Shown: positions 1-5,373, numbered from the stretch's first letter. The stretch is DNA of 5,373 nt from Candidatus Aerophobota bacterium (GCA_030672545.1 DAOVGF010000018.1:1-5373); one strand, 5' to 3'. Program-made: numbers and translations. The notes: generated by a model from the letters alone, not told the origin.

Positions 1-137
1 TAATTCTTCGTTAAGAATCCAGGGAGGTTAGGCCTCCCTTACTCAAATTGAGTGAGAACTTGATGCTTATTTTAATCAAAGGTTGGAGCTATTCTTGACA
101 GAGGTCGAGAATAGCATAGGATAGTTTATGACTATCC
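1..137. repeat. Array of five consecutive inverted repeats (hairpins)
   Basis: Five inverted repeats follow one another with little space between them. They are: ATTCTT/AAGAAT (3-8 and 13-18, 4-nt loop); AGGGAGG/CCTCCCT (21-27 and 33-39, 5-nt loop); ACTCAA/TTGAGT around one central A (41-53 region); GCTATTCTTGAC pairing with GTCGAGAATAGC (88-99 and 104-115, 12 pairs including one G-T wobble, loop AGAG); and GGATAGT/ACTATCC (119-125 and 131-137, 5-nt loop). None is followed by a clear T-run, so simple rho-independent terminators are not obvious. The cluster could be a structured RNA, a repeat-type element, terminators of a gene left of the window, or a protein-binding region. The repeats are read directly; any function is inference. 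Confidence 0.6.
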
Positions 138-425
138 ACAGAGAATGAGAAAAAGCTCGCAGGAGATAGACAGGTGTTTGCAATTGGATTTTGCTTATTT
201 TGGGCGTGTGTTGCATGCTGATAAGACAAGACTTCCTCCCACTCCTTCAACTTCTTGGAACTGAACCATTTCTCTCCGTAATTCCTGACGGTTATAACTT
301 GTAGTCCATGTCCTCTACATGTGATGGATATGATGTTCTATTTCTCGGGGGAAGTCAACAGCTTCCCTGGCCGACCTGTTCTCTTGAGACTCTTGATGAT
401 CTGTATCCACGATAGAATATGCAGT
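138..425. other. Non-coding stretch without a recognised gene
   Basis: No reading frame on either strand gives a recognisable protein here. A + frame is open from about 321 into the methyltransferase, but its peptide looks non-native and it lacks a good ribosome binding site. A small inverted repeat, CATGT/ACATG, lies at 307-311 and 317-321. Nothing else could be supported. Confidence 0.5.
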
Positions 426-456
426 TTGACATATCATCAGAAAATATCACTATATA
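426..456 (+). promoter_or_regulatory. Candidate sigma70-type promoter of the R-M operon
   Basis: A perfect -35 hexamer TTGACA (426-431) is followed by an AT-rich stretch, CACTATATAGGG. TATATA at 451-456 would be the -10 with a 19-bp spacer; ACTATA at 449-454 would give 17 bp but a poorer hexamer. Transcription would begin near 463, leaving a leader of about 35 nt before the methyltransferase start. The -35 is strong and the -10 ambiguous. No controller (C) protein gene or clear C-box is seen, so how this operon is timed is not evident. Confidence 0.45.
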
Positions 457-497
457 GGGTAGAACTCTGGCAAAAATCGCTAACTAAGGAATTCAAA

Positions 498-1787
498 ATG
501 AAAACGCTCCACAAAGTAGTTATTGGTGATTCGAGGCAAATGAAGGAGGTTCCTGATGCCTCGGTTCATCTCGTGGTTACTTCTCCCCCGTATTGGCAAC
601 TGAAAGACTACGGCAATCGGAGACAAATAGGGTTCAACGATACCTATGAGGAGTACGTCAACAATCTCAACCTGGTCTGGACTGAGTGCCGTAGAGTTCT
701 GCACCAAGGGTGCCGTCTGTGCATAAATATTGGTGACCAATTTGCTCGTTCCGTTTATTACGGGAGATATAAGGTCATTCCGATAAGGACAGAGATGATC
801 AAGTTCTGCGAAAATATAGGTTTCGATTATATGGGTGCTATCATCTGGCAGAAAGTGACCACTTGCCACACCACCGGTGGAGCTACCGTAATGGGATCCT
901 TTCCCTATCCCAGAAATGGCATCCTTAAATTAGACTATGAATTTATTCTCATCTTCAAAAAGTACGGGAAATCACCCAGAGTGTCAAAGGAAGTTAAAGA
1001 ACAGTCAAGGTTATCGCAGGAAGAATGGAATCGGTACTTTACCGGACATTGGAACTTTTCGGGTGAAAAACAGGATAAACACCTGGCAATGTTTCCTGAA
1101 GAGCTGCCCAGGCGTCTGATTAAGATGTTTAGTTTTGTTGGGGATACAGTACTTGATCCCTTTCTGGGTAGCGGAACGACATCCTTAGCAGCAAAGAACC
1201 TAAAGAGAAACTCCGTAGGATACGAAATAAACCAGGATTTTGTACCAATCATAAAGGAGAAACTTGAACTAAGACAGCCCACTTTTTTTCAAGACGTAAC
1301 CTTTGAGTTGATCAAACAGCAGAAACTAAAAGTGGGGTTCAGAGAAGAAATTGAAAAATTACCTTATGTTTTCAAGGACCCAGTAAGGTTCAACAAGAAA
1401 ATTGACCCTAAGAAACTAAGATTCGGGTCTAAGATAGACAGTTCTCATTATGAAAGAGAAAGATATTATAGAGTAAGAGAAATAATCTCTCCGGAGCTAC
1501 TGATTTTAGACAACGGGTTAAGAATTAGACTGTTGGGTGTAAAAGGAAGAACAGAAAAAAAACAAGAGGCTATTCAATTCTTGAAAGAAAAAACTAGTGG
1601 ACAGAAGATATTCATGAAGTTTGACACTATAAAATATGATGAGGAGCGCAACTTGTTTTGCTATCTTTATCTTTGGAACCAGACCTTCTTGAATGTTCAC
1701 CTAATCAAAAGTGGTTTAGCACAAGCAGATACTGCACTGGATTACAAGCACAAGAAAAGGTTCTTGTCAGGAACAAGAGAAAAATAA
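498..1787 (+). CDS. Beta-class DNA (cytosine-N4-type) methyltransferase of a CTAG-type R-M system, fused to an SNase-like domain
   Basis: Predicted 429-residue S-adenosylmethionine-dependent DNA methyltransferase that would protect host DNA from the endonuclease encoded next. Catalytic motif IV, TSPPYW, lies at residues 28-33 and the AdoMet-binding motif I, DPFLGSGTT, at 220-228. This IV-before-I order is the beta class, and TSPPY (rather than DPPY) suggests N4-cytosine methylation. The stretch between them (about 120-215, with TGGATVMGSFPYPRNG) probably contributes to target recognition. Residues 323-424 form a second domain resembling staphylococcal nuclease (RIRLLGV, then EAIQFLKEKTSGQK, then FLNVHLIKSGLAQ). 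Arginines matching Arg35 and Arg87 of the nuclease are present (R344, R384), but the acidic Asp21 and Asp40 positions are not, so it may bind rather than cut nucleic acid. The start at 498 has AAGGA seven bases upstream and gives a typical N-terminus, MKTLHKVVIGDS; an in-frame ATG at 321 would add 59 non-native residues. Methyltransferase assignment is firm, the SNase-like domain likely, and the CTAG target inferred from the partner gene. Confidence 0.93.
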   Translation: MKTLHKVVIGDSRQMKEVPDASVHLVVTSPPYWQLKDYGNRRQIGFNDTYEEYVNNLNLVWTECRRVLHQGCRLCINIGDQFARSVYYGRYKVIPIRTEMIKFCENIGFDYMGAIIWQKVTTCHTTGGATVMGSFPYPRNGILKLDYEFILIFKKYGKSPRVSKEVKEQSRLSQEEWNRYFTGHWNFSGEKQDKHLAMFPEELPRRLIKMFSFVGDTVLDPFLGSGTTSLAAKNLKRNSVGYEINQDFVPIIKEKLELRQPTFFQDVTFELIKQQKLKVGFREEIEKLPYVFKDPVRFNKKIDPKKLRFGSKIDSSHYERERYYRVREIISPELLILDNGLRIRLLGVKGRTEKKQEAIQFLKEKTSGQKIFMKFDTIKYDEERNLFCYLYLWNQTFLNVHLIKSGLAQADTALDYKHKKRFLSGTREK

Positions 1788-2419
1788 TGCCAAAAGAATG
1801 GATAATAAATCAGGCCAACATGAGATGGGGATTAACTAAGAAGAACAAAGTTGGTCCGGTCTCAGAATTGATAAGAAGACGCGCTCCCAGATCTCTGGAT
1901 GATTGGGAACAGTATTACTACGAAAATGTCCAGGCCAAAGAACATTTGCAACAACTGGGAAGAAAGCTATACATAAAAATAACCGAAGTATGCCAGGCCG
2001 AGATTGAAAGCATAACAGAGGAAGACTGTATTAATTTCATTATCGGCTTGGTAATTAACCGTACTTATGACGGGTATCAGTCTGAGATACAAACCGTATA
2101 TGGACAATTGCAGCAAGCATTGGGCGTTAAGGTTGAGCCTGCACCAGACGAGTGGGACCGACGGTACAATGTAGATTTCTATATCAAAATGAACGATAAG
2201 TATATCGGGCTTCAGATCAAGCCAGCAGGATATGCATACATCCCCCAGATTATCAATGAATTAGAATTTCAAAAGAAGTCGCATGAGAAATTCACGGCCA
2301 AATATGGAGGCAAAGTATTCTACATAATTTCGGTGAAAGAGGGGAAAAGGAAGATCATTCATAACCCTGAAGTGATTGAGGAAATCAGAAGAGAAATTGA
2401 AAGACTAAAGAAAGAATGA
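1787..2419 (+). CDS. MjaI-family type II restriction endonuclease (predicted CTAG)
   Basis: Predicted 210-residue restriction enzyme. The sequence resembles the MjaI restriction endonuclease family (Pfam RE_MjaI), whose founding member from Methanocaldococcus jannaschii cuts CTAG. Recognisable stretches are MPKEWIINQA at the N-terminus, KVGPVSELIR (21-30), LYIKITEVCQAEIESITEEDC (61-81), NRTYDGYQSEIQTVYGQLQ (91-109) and EPAPDEWDRRYNVDFYIK (117-134). A plausible PD-(D/E)XK-type centre is D130 followed by Q143-I-K145, a QxK variant of the usual ExK; E100 may also contribute. The ATG shares its A with the TAA stop of the methyltransferase (TAATG), and only weak purine-rich sequence precedes it, which suggests translational coupling with methylase made first. 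In-frame ATGs inside the methylase would add a non-native extension, so the start at 1787 is preferred. It is a complete, full-length-looking gene. The family call rests on recalled similarity, and the exact target has not been tested. Confidence 0.87.
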   Translation: MPKEWIINQANMRWGLTKKNKVGPVSELIRRRAPRSLDDWEQYYYENVQAKEHLQQLGRKLYIKITEVCQAEIESITEEDCINFIIGLVINRTYDGYQSEIQTVYGQLQQALGVKVEPAPDEWDRRYNVDFYIKMNDKYIGLQIKPAGYAYIPQIINELEFQKKSHEKFTAKYGGKVFYIISVKEGKRKIIHNPEVIEEIRREIERLKKE

Positions 2420-2440
2420 GATTCCCCAAGTTGGGTTCTC
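2418..2440. terminator. Possible bidirectional terminator between convergent genes
   Basis: At the end of the endonuclease gene GAGA (2418-2421) can pair with TCTC (2437-2440), enclosing an inner CCCA/TGGG hairpin (2425-2428 and 2432-2435, loop AGT). Read on the minus strand the hairpin is followed by ATTCTTTCTTT, a partly T-rich tail, so it could end galU transcription; on the plus strand no T-run follows. The location between converging genes supports the idea, but the inner stem is short and the fit is only moderate. Confidence 0.3.
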
Positions 2441-2510
2441 AGTAAAACTCTGTGCGGAATGGAAACAGGGGAAACTCATAATCGACTGGAACAAAAGATT
2501 CTCAGTTAAG

Positions 2511-3380
2511 TTAGGGGAGGCGCATTTTCTCAAGGTAATCTCTGAGTTGCTCTCCGATTTCCTCACTTTTCAGTCCCAATTCAATGTTGGCGATAAGCCA
2601 GCCTAATTTTGAGCCTACGTCATAGTACTTTCCTTCAATGAGACGGGCATAAATCGGCCTTTTTCGCGAGAGAGCGAAGATACCATCTACCAGCCACAGC
2701 TCGTTGTCTTTACCCGGTTTTATCTCTCTTAAAGCATCAAAAATATCCGGAGTAAGAATGTAACCACCCAGGGAGGCTATTCGGGAAGGAGTCTTATCTG
2801 GACCAGGTTTTTCAATTATAGTTTTGATCCGCCAGACCGAAGAATCTATCGGGTCTCCTTCGATAATTCCATATTTTCTGGTTCCCTCCTCATCTACCCG
2901 GTAGGCGGTCAGCACCGGAGAATCGTATCGAGCATAAACCTCTATCAGCTGCTGCAATCTGGGTTTCTCAGCTATCACTAAATCATCGGCCCAAATAACG
3001 GCAAAGGGTTCCTTTCCCACCACGGACTGAGCATTGAGAATGGGAGTGCCATTACCGTAAACTCCTTTCTGACGGATAAAGACAAAGTCGGCCATTTGGA
3101 AGATTTTTCGAATTTCCTCAAGCTCTTTCAACTTACCGGTTTTCTCCAGCCATCTCTCCAGTCCTTCCATAGAGTCAAAATGATCTTCCAAAGAAGACTT
3201 ATTTTGACCAATAATAATAACCACGGTCTCAATCCCTGAGGCCACTGCTTCCTCAACAATATACTGGATTACTGGTTTATCTACCAGGGGAAGCATCTCT
3301 TTGGGTTGAGCCTTAGTAGCCGGGAGAAACCTGGTACCCAGGCCGGCAGCAGGGATAACTACTTTTTTGATTACTTTCAT
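2511..3380 (-). CDS. galU: UTP-glucose-1-phosphate uridylyltransferase
   Basis: Cytoplasmic enzyme of 289 residues that makes UDP-glucose and pyrophosphate from UTP and glucose-1-phosphate, feeding the GalT reaction and envelope polysaccharide synthesis. The nucleotidyltransferase signature is clear: VVIPAAGLGTRFLPATKAQPKEMLP at 7-31, the conserved KPVIQYIVEEA (35-45), the acidic metal-binding DD at 132-133 (in WADDLV), IIEKPG at 188-193, GGYILTPDIF at 205-214 and YYDVGSKLGWL at 252-262. The length is normal for bacterial GalU. The ATG at 3380 is preceded by a good ribosome binding site (GAGGTGAGGA, at 3385-3394 on the plus strand). An upstream in-frame ATG at 3467 would overlap the promoter and adds unconserved residues. 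It lies 178 bp downstream of galT on the same strand but has its own promoter, so it may be transcribed both alone and with galT. Some family positions differ (ELWLVDGI where EIQLTDAI is common), which probably reflects lineage. Confidence 0.95.
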   Translation of the reverse strand: MKVIKKVVIPAAGLGTRFLPATKAQPKEMLPLVDKPVIQYIVEEAVASGIETVVIIIGQNKSSLEDHFDSMEGLERWLEKTGKLKELEEIRKIFQMADFVFIRQKGVYGNGTPILNAQSVVGKEPFAVIWADDLVIAEKPRLQQLIEVYARYDSPVLTAYRVDEEGTRKYGIIEGDPIDSSVWRIKTIIEKPGPDKTPSRIASLGGYILTPDIFDALREIKPGKDNELWLVDGIFALSRKRPIYARLIEGKYYDVGSKLGWLIANIELGLKSEEIGEQLRDYLEKMRLP

Positions 3381-3438
3381 GCTATCCTCACCTCTATTTA
3401 CTAATTTGCCGTCAGATAAAAGTACTATCACCAGGGTT

Positions 3439-3467
3439 ATTCTATCCTGAGATGACGGGGACGTCAA
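3439..3467 (-). promoter_or_regulatory. galU promoter, with overlapping palindrome
   Basis: Read on the minus strand, TTGACG (-35, plus-strand 3462-3467) and TAGAAT (-10, plus-strand 3439-3444) are separated by exactly 17 bp, close to the sigma70 consensus. Transcription would start near 3432, about 50 nt upstream of the galU ATG. A perfect 5-bp inverted repeat, TGACG-N4-CGTCA (3453-3466), overlaps the -35 and could be an operator; this is a suggestion only. Confidence 0.7.
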
Positions 3468-3479
3468 ATGTATGTTACG

Positions 3480-3529
3480 GGTTTTCCCTGCTTCTGCCAG
3501 GCACCTTCGGAAAACACCGAGGGAAAACC
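3480..3529. repeat. 10-bp perfect inverted repeat between galT and galU
   Basis: GGTTTTCCCT (3480-3489) is the exact reverse complement of AGGGAAAACC (3520-3529). The 30-nt interior holds smaller complementary parts: TGCC/GGCA at 3495-3503, and TCGG/CCGA at 3507-3510 and 3517-3520. GCACCTT (3501-3507) can alternatively pair with AAGGTGC (3549-3555). The RNA could form a branched or switching structure. There is no T-run after either arm, so a simple terminator is unlikely. A small repeat element, an attenuator in the galT-galU leader, or a remnant of a mobile element are all possible. Confidence 0.55.
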
Positions 3530-3558
3530 ACGCTAATAAGAAGATTGTAAGGTGCGGG

Positions 3559-4566
3559 CTAAGAAAGAGCCTGGCGCATTCTGTGGGCTGCTTCCTCTGG
3601 AGAAAGGGGATTTATATATAACCCTGTCCCCCATTCAAAACCAGCTATCCGGGTAAGACGGGGAATAATTTCCATATGCCAGTGGTAATAATCTAGAGGT
3701 CGCTCCCAACAAGGGGAGTTATGAATTAGATAATTAAAAGGAGGGTAAGAGGCGACTTGGTTCATAGCATTCATGGTTGATTTCAAGATTTTAGCCAGTT
3801 GGATGACTTCTTTTTCCGTGAGGCTCTCAAAGATCGACCGATGTTCCTTGGGTAGAATCCAGGTTTCGTAGGGAAATCGAGCGGCAAAAGCAGCTATGCT
3901 TAAAAATTCCTCATTTTCCTGGATAACTCTTTCCCTGGAGAAGAGCTCTTGCTCCACCATCTGACAAAAGATGCACTTGTTAGTATGCTTATGGTATTTT
4001 TTTGCTCCCGAGAGCTCTTCTTCTACTCTTTTGGGAACTACCGAGGTAGCAATAATCTGGGAGTGAGCATGATCAATGGAACTGCCGGCCAGAAAACCCT
4101 CGTTCTTTAATACCAGGACGTACTGGAAACGGGGATCTTTCGTCAAATCAATTATTCTATCCCGGTAGACCCGGATAAGATCTGAGACATAATCTATAGA
4201 AAGGTCAAAAATGGAAACTCCATGTCTGGGTGTTTCCACAATAACTTCGCAACTCCCTATTCCACTAATAACCTTGTATATTCCCCTGCTCTTCTTAATT
4301 AGTTTTTGAGTTTTCCCCAGAGCCGGATATTTATTTGGGAAAACTCTAATCCGCCAGCCCGGCTCATCAGGTCCAGTTCCTTTTTTTCGGTAAGCCAAAA
4401 TCTCCGGAGGGGTCTGACCTTCGTTTCCTGAGCAAAAAGGACACTGACCAGACTGTTCTTCCTCGTCCATCCGCCGAATTCTTCCGAAGGCTCCCCTTCT
4501 TTCCCCTCTTTTTGGAGAGATAATTACCCAGCGGTCCACCACTGGATCTTTCCTTAACTCAGACAT
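3559..4566 (-). CDS. galT: Galactose-1-phosphate uridylyltransferase
   Basis: Cytoplasmic Leloir-pathway enzyme of 335 residues that transfers UMP from UDP-glucose to galactose-1-phosphate through a uridylyl-histidine intermediate. The protein begins MSELRKDPVVDRWVIISPKR, typical of the family. Zinc-site cysteines appear as CPFC (42-45) and CIFC (198-201). The active-site HAHSQ motif lies at 166-170; its second histidine (H168) is the predicted nucleophile and Q170 matches the conserved glutamine. C-terminal metal-site histidines are seen in YHWH (294-297), followed by EIIPRLTRIAGFEWGTG. Length is normal and no residue appears missing. The start at 4566 is chosen because the family N-terminus begins there. 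An in-frame ATG nine codons upstream (4593) directly abuts an AGGAGG and is too close to use it. The chosen start has only a weak GAGAG about seven bases upstream. A near-consensus promoter lies 66 bp upstream, and galU follows on the same strand. Confidence 0.95.
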   Translation of the reverse strand: MSELRKDPVVDRWVIISPKRGERRGAFGRIRRMDEEEQSGQCPFCSGNEGQTPPEILAYRKKGTGPDEPGWRIRVFPNKYPALGKTQKLIKKSRGIYKVISGIGSCEVIVETPRHGVSIFDLSIDYVSDLIRVYRDRIIDLTKDPRFQYVLVLKNEGFLAGSSIDHAHSQIIATSVVPKRVEEELSGAKKYHKHTNKCIFCQMVEQELFSRERVIQENEEFLSIAAFAARFPYETWILPKEHRSIFESLTEKEVIQLAKILKSTMNAMNQVASYPPFNYLIHNSPCWERPLDYYHWHMEIIPRLTRIAGFEWGTGLYINPLSPEEAAHRMRQALS

Positions 4567-4631
4567 TTTGTAGCTCTCTTTCGCCTGGAGCATCCTCCTA
4601 TTTGTTTGCTATTTTCTCTGGAATGGAGCAT

Positions 4632-4660
4632 ATTATAAGTGAATAATCCATATTTATCAA
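4632..4660 (-). promoter_or_regulatory. galT promoter (sigma70-type)
   Basis: On the minus strand TTGATA (-35, plus-strand 4655-4660) and a perfect TATAAT (-10, plus-strand 4632-4637) are separated by 17 bp. The predicted start of transcription is near 4625, giving a leader of about 60 nt before galT. It lies just 21 bp from the 5' edge of the group II intron, so the intron entered beside, not inside, the promoter. Confidence 0.75.
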
Positions 4661-4675
4661 GGAAATGGGCGACTA

Positions 4676-4681
4676 AAGTCG
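4676..4681 (+). other. IBS1, 5'-exon recognition site of the group II intron
   Basis: The six bases before the intron, AAGTCG, are the exact complement of CGACTT at 4879-4884. The latter sits in the loop of a CCTT/AAGG hairpin, where EBS1 belongs in group II domain I. The site is the right half of a palindrome, CGACTAAAGTCG (4670-4681). This match supports both the 5' boundary and the group II assignment. Confidence 0.65.
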
Positions 4682-5237
4682 GTGCGCCAAGAAGTCTGGG
4701 TGTTCTTGCCGGTGAAAGTCCGGCTCAGCCAAAGCTTAGCCAGCAGGCTGATACCTAATCTTGCGTGGAAGCAGGTAACTGCCAAGCGAAGCGTAGATAA
4801 GGGAAAGTGTGGGCCGTAGCCTTCGGGCGAACAGATTGAGCCCCGAAATGTCGCGACATTGCAGGAAGCCGACCTTGTCGACTTAAAGGGAAGGCAGTAA
4901 TGAGATGGTCGCATAAGGCGAGACCATAGAGACCTGCCGGGGTCGTAGATGACGGCACGCACCGAAAGAGTATCCAGGAACTTGGGAGAGCCGAGGTTCT
5001 TCCACTAATGTGGTATGCAGCAACAAGCCTATAGACGGTAAGAAGCCGCAAATGGAACCTTGGCAGTCGGGGCAGCCCATATTACCTGTGAAGCTGGGTA
5101 ATGCCAGTGGAGGGAAGGGGCTGACAAGAGAACCGTGGGAATGGGGACACTTCCTCCACACTCAGAGGTGGATAAAGGAAGTCAACAAAACCAATTTCTG
5201 TGACTCACTCGTCAGAGGGTGAGGAGGTTCTCCTGGG

Positions 5238-5270
5238 GAGCCCAATGCCTTAATTGGGCACGTTGGGTTC
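5238..5270 (+). other. Group II intron domain V
   Basis: The 33-nt hairpin starts GAGCCCAATGC and ends GCACGTTGGGTTC, matching the domain V pattern. The AGC catalytic triad is at 5239-5241, the lower stem pairs GAGCCCAA with TTGGGTTC (one G-T wobble, 8 pairs), and the two-base CG bulge is at 5261-5262. The distal loop (around TAATT, 5251-5255) is not a GNRA tetraloop, which is usual here. Confidence 0.85.
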
Positions 5271-5273
5271 TGC

Positions 5274-5309
5274 GGAGGGGCGTGAGGGAGTAATCCCTCC
5301 GTCTACTCC
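5274..5309 (+). other. Group II intron domain VI with bulged branch-point A
   Basis: GGAG (5274-5277) pairs with CTCC (5306-5309), leaving A5305 unpaired as the expected branch-point. Above it GGG pairs with TCT, CG with CG, and GAGGGA (5284-5289) with TCCCTC (5294-5299) around a GTAA loop. This is the expected domain VI shape. Confidence 0.8.
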
Positions 5310-5351
5310 CCCCCTGGGATAAGTTCTAAATTTCTATACCTCAAGGACGTT

Positions 5352-5373
5352 GAGGATCTACAAAGATGAAATG
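5352..5373 (+). other. Possible start of a downstream gene (cut by the window edge)
   Basis: After the intron the sequence holds a CCTCAA-N5-TTGAGG inverted repeat (about 5339-5355) whose second arm includes GAGG, a possible ribosome binding site. ATG follows at 5366, with another at 5371. Only a few bases remain, so the reading frame cannot be judged. If real, the gene diverges from galT and the intron lies in its leader. Confidence 0.2.

Larger units (their letters stand above)
4682..5313 (+). ncRNA. ORF-less group II intron (self-splicing ribozyme)
   Basis: About 630 bases with group II intron structure on the + strand. The 5' end reads GTGCGCC. A CAAGAA/TTCTTG hairpin (4688-4693, 4703-4708) follows, then GCCGG-TGAAAGT-CCGGC, the common GGTGAAAGTCC segment of domain I. 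The EBS1 loop (4879-4884) matches the 5' exon. Further on are typical segments such as GACGGCACGCACCGAAAGAG and CCAGGAACTTGGGAGAGCC. Domains V and VI close the element. No reverse transcriptase/maturase gene is present: the longest frame (5010-5222) is 70 residues without RT motifs. The maturase may therefore have been lost from domain IV, and splicing or mobility would need a protein encoded elsewhere. The intron sits between the galT promoter and an unseen downstream gene. The 3' boundary is uncertain by several bases because the end is a C-run. Structural class not assigned. Confidence 0.88.

Noticed and set aside
127..260. Short open + frames in the region before the methyltransferase
   Set aside because: They lack start signals and any recognisable similarity, and they stop soon.
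321..497. In-frame N-terminal extension of the methyltransferase beginning at ATG 321
   Set aside because: The peptide is unlike the family, has no good ribosome binding site, and would include the candidate promoter; the start at 498 has AAGGA at correct spacing.
2641..2760. GalU variant motifs (WADDLV, ELWLVDGI) as a sign of altered function
   Set aside because: The acidic pair and the nucleotide-binding loop are intact; such substitutions fit lineage variation and do not show changed specificity.
3381..3467. Longer galU start at 3467
   Set aside because: It would run through the -35 and -10 elements and add unconserved residues; the start at 3380 has a strong ribosome binding site.
3480..3529. 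The inverted repeat as a rho-independent terminator of galT
   Set aside because: The loop is 30 nt and no T-run follows on either strand.
4657..5161. Overlapping minus-strand reading frames across the intron
   Set aside because: They are antisense to the ribozyme, low-complexity in composition and match no family I recognise.
5010..5222. 70-residue + strand reading frame inside the intron
   Set aside because: It has no reverse transcriptase or maturase motif and spans conserved intron RNA; at most its end touches a domain IV remnant.

Overview
The window is bacterial. The gal genes have sigma70-type promoters with 17-bp spacers, genes carry Shine-Dalgarno sites, and GalU is of the bacterial type. 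Base composition is moderately AT-rich. The nearest lineage cannot be named from this sequence alone. The restriction-modification (R-M) pair resembles the MjaI family, whose named member is from the archaeon Methanocaldococcus jannaschii, so that module may have moved by transfer.

Layout. Positions 1-497 hold no convincing gene. The first 137 bases are packed with five consecutive inverted repeats, and a candidate promoter (TTGACA at 426) lies before the first gene. Positions 498-2419 (+) hold a two-gene type II R-M operon whose stop and start codons share one base (TAATG). Its first gene is a beta-class N4-cytosine-type DNA methyltransferase with an extra C-terminal staphylococcal-nuclease-like (SNase-like) domain. 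Its second gene is an MjaI-family restriction endonuclease with predicted target CTAG. Positions 2420-2510 are a short convergent intergenic gap with a possible bidirectional terminator. Positions 2511-3380 (-) encode GalU and 3559-4566 (-) encode GalT, each with its own recognisable promoter. The 178-bp gap between them carries a 10-bp perfect inverted repeat. Just upstream of the galT promoter, on the + strand, positions 4682 to about 5313 are an ORF-less group II intron: 5' GTGCG, an EBS1 loop matching the 5' exon, a canonical domain V and a domain VI with a bulged A. The last 60 bases are the 3' flank, with a possible start codon at 5366.

Function. GalT and GalU together serve the Leloir pathway and nucleotide-sugar supply. 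GalU makes UDP-glucose from UTP and glucose-1-phosphate. GalT exchanges it with galactose-1-phosphate, giving UDP-galactose and glucose-1-phosphate. The R-M pair would protect the host from unmodified CTAG-bearing DNA. CTAG occurs only twice in the window, against about 20 expected by chance, which is consistent with such a history. The most unusual items are the methyltransferase-SNase fusion, whose nuclease acidic residues appear lost, the tandem-hairpin leader region, and the ORF-less group II intron with an atypical C-rich 3' end.
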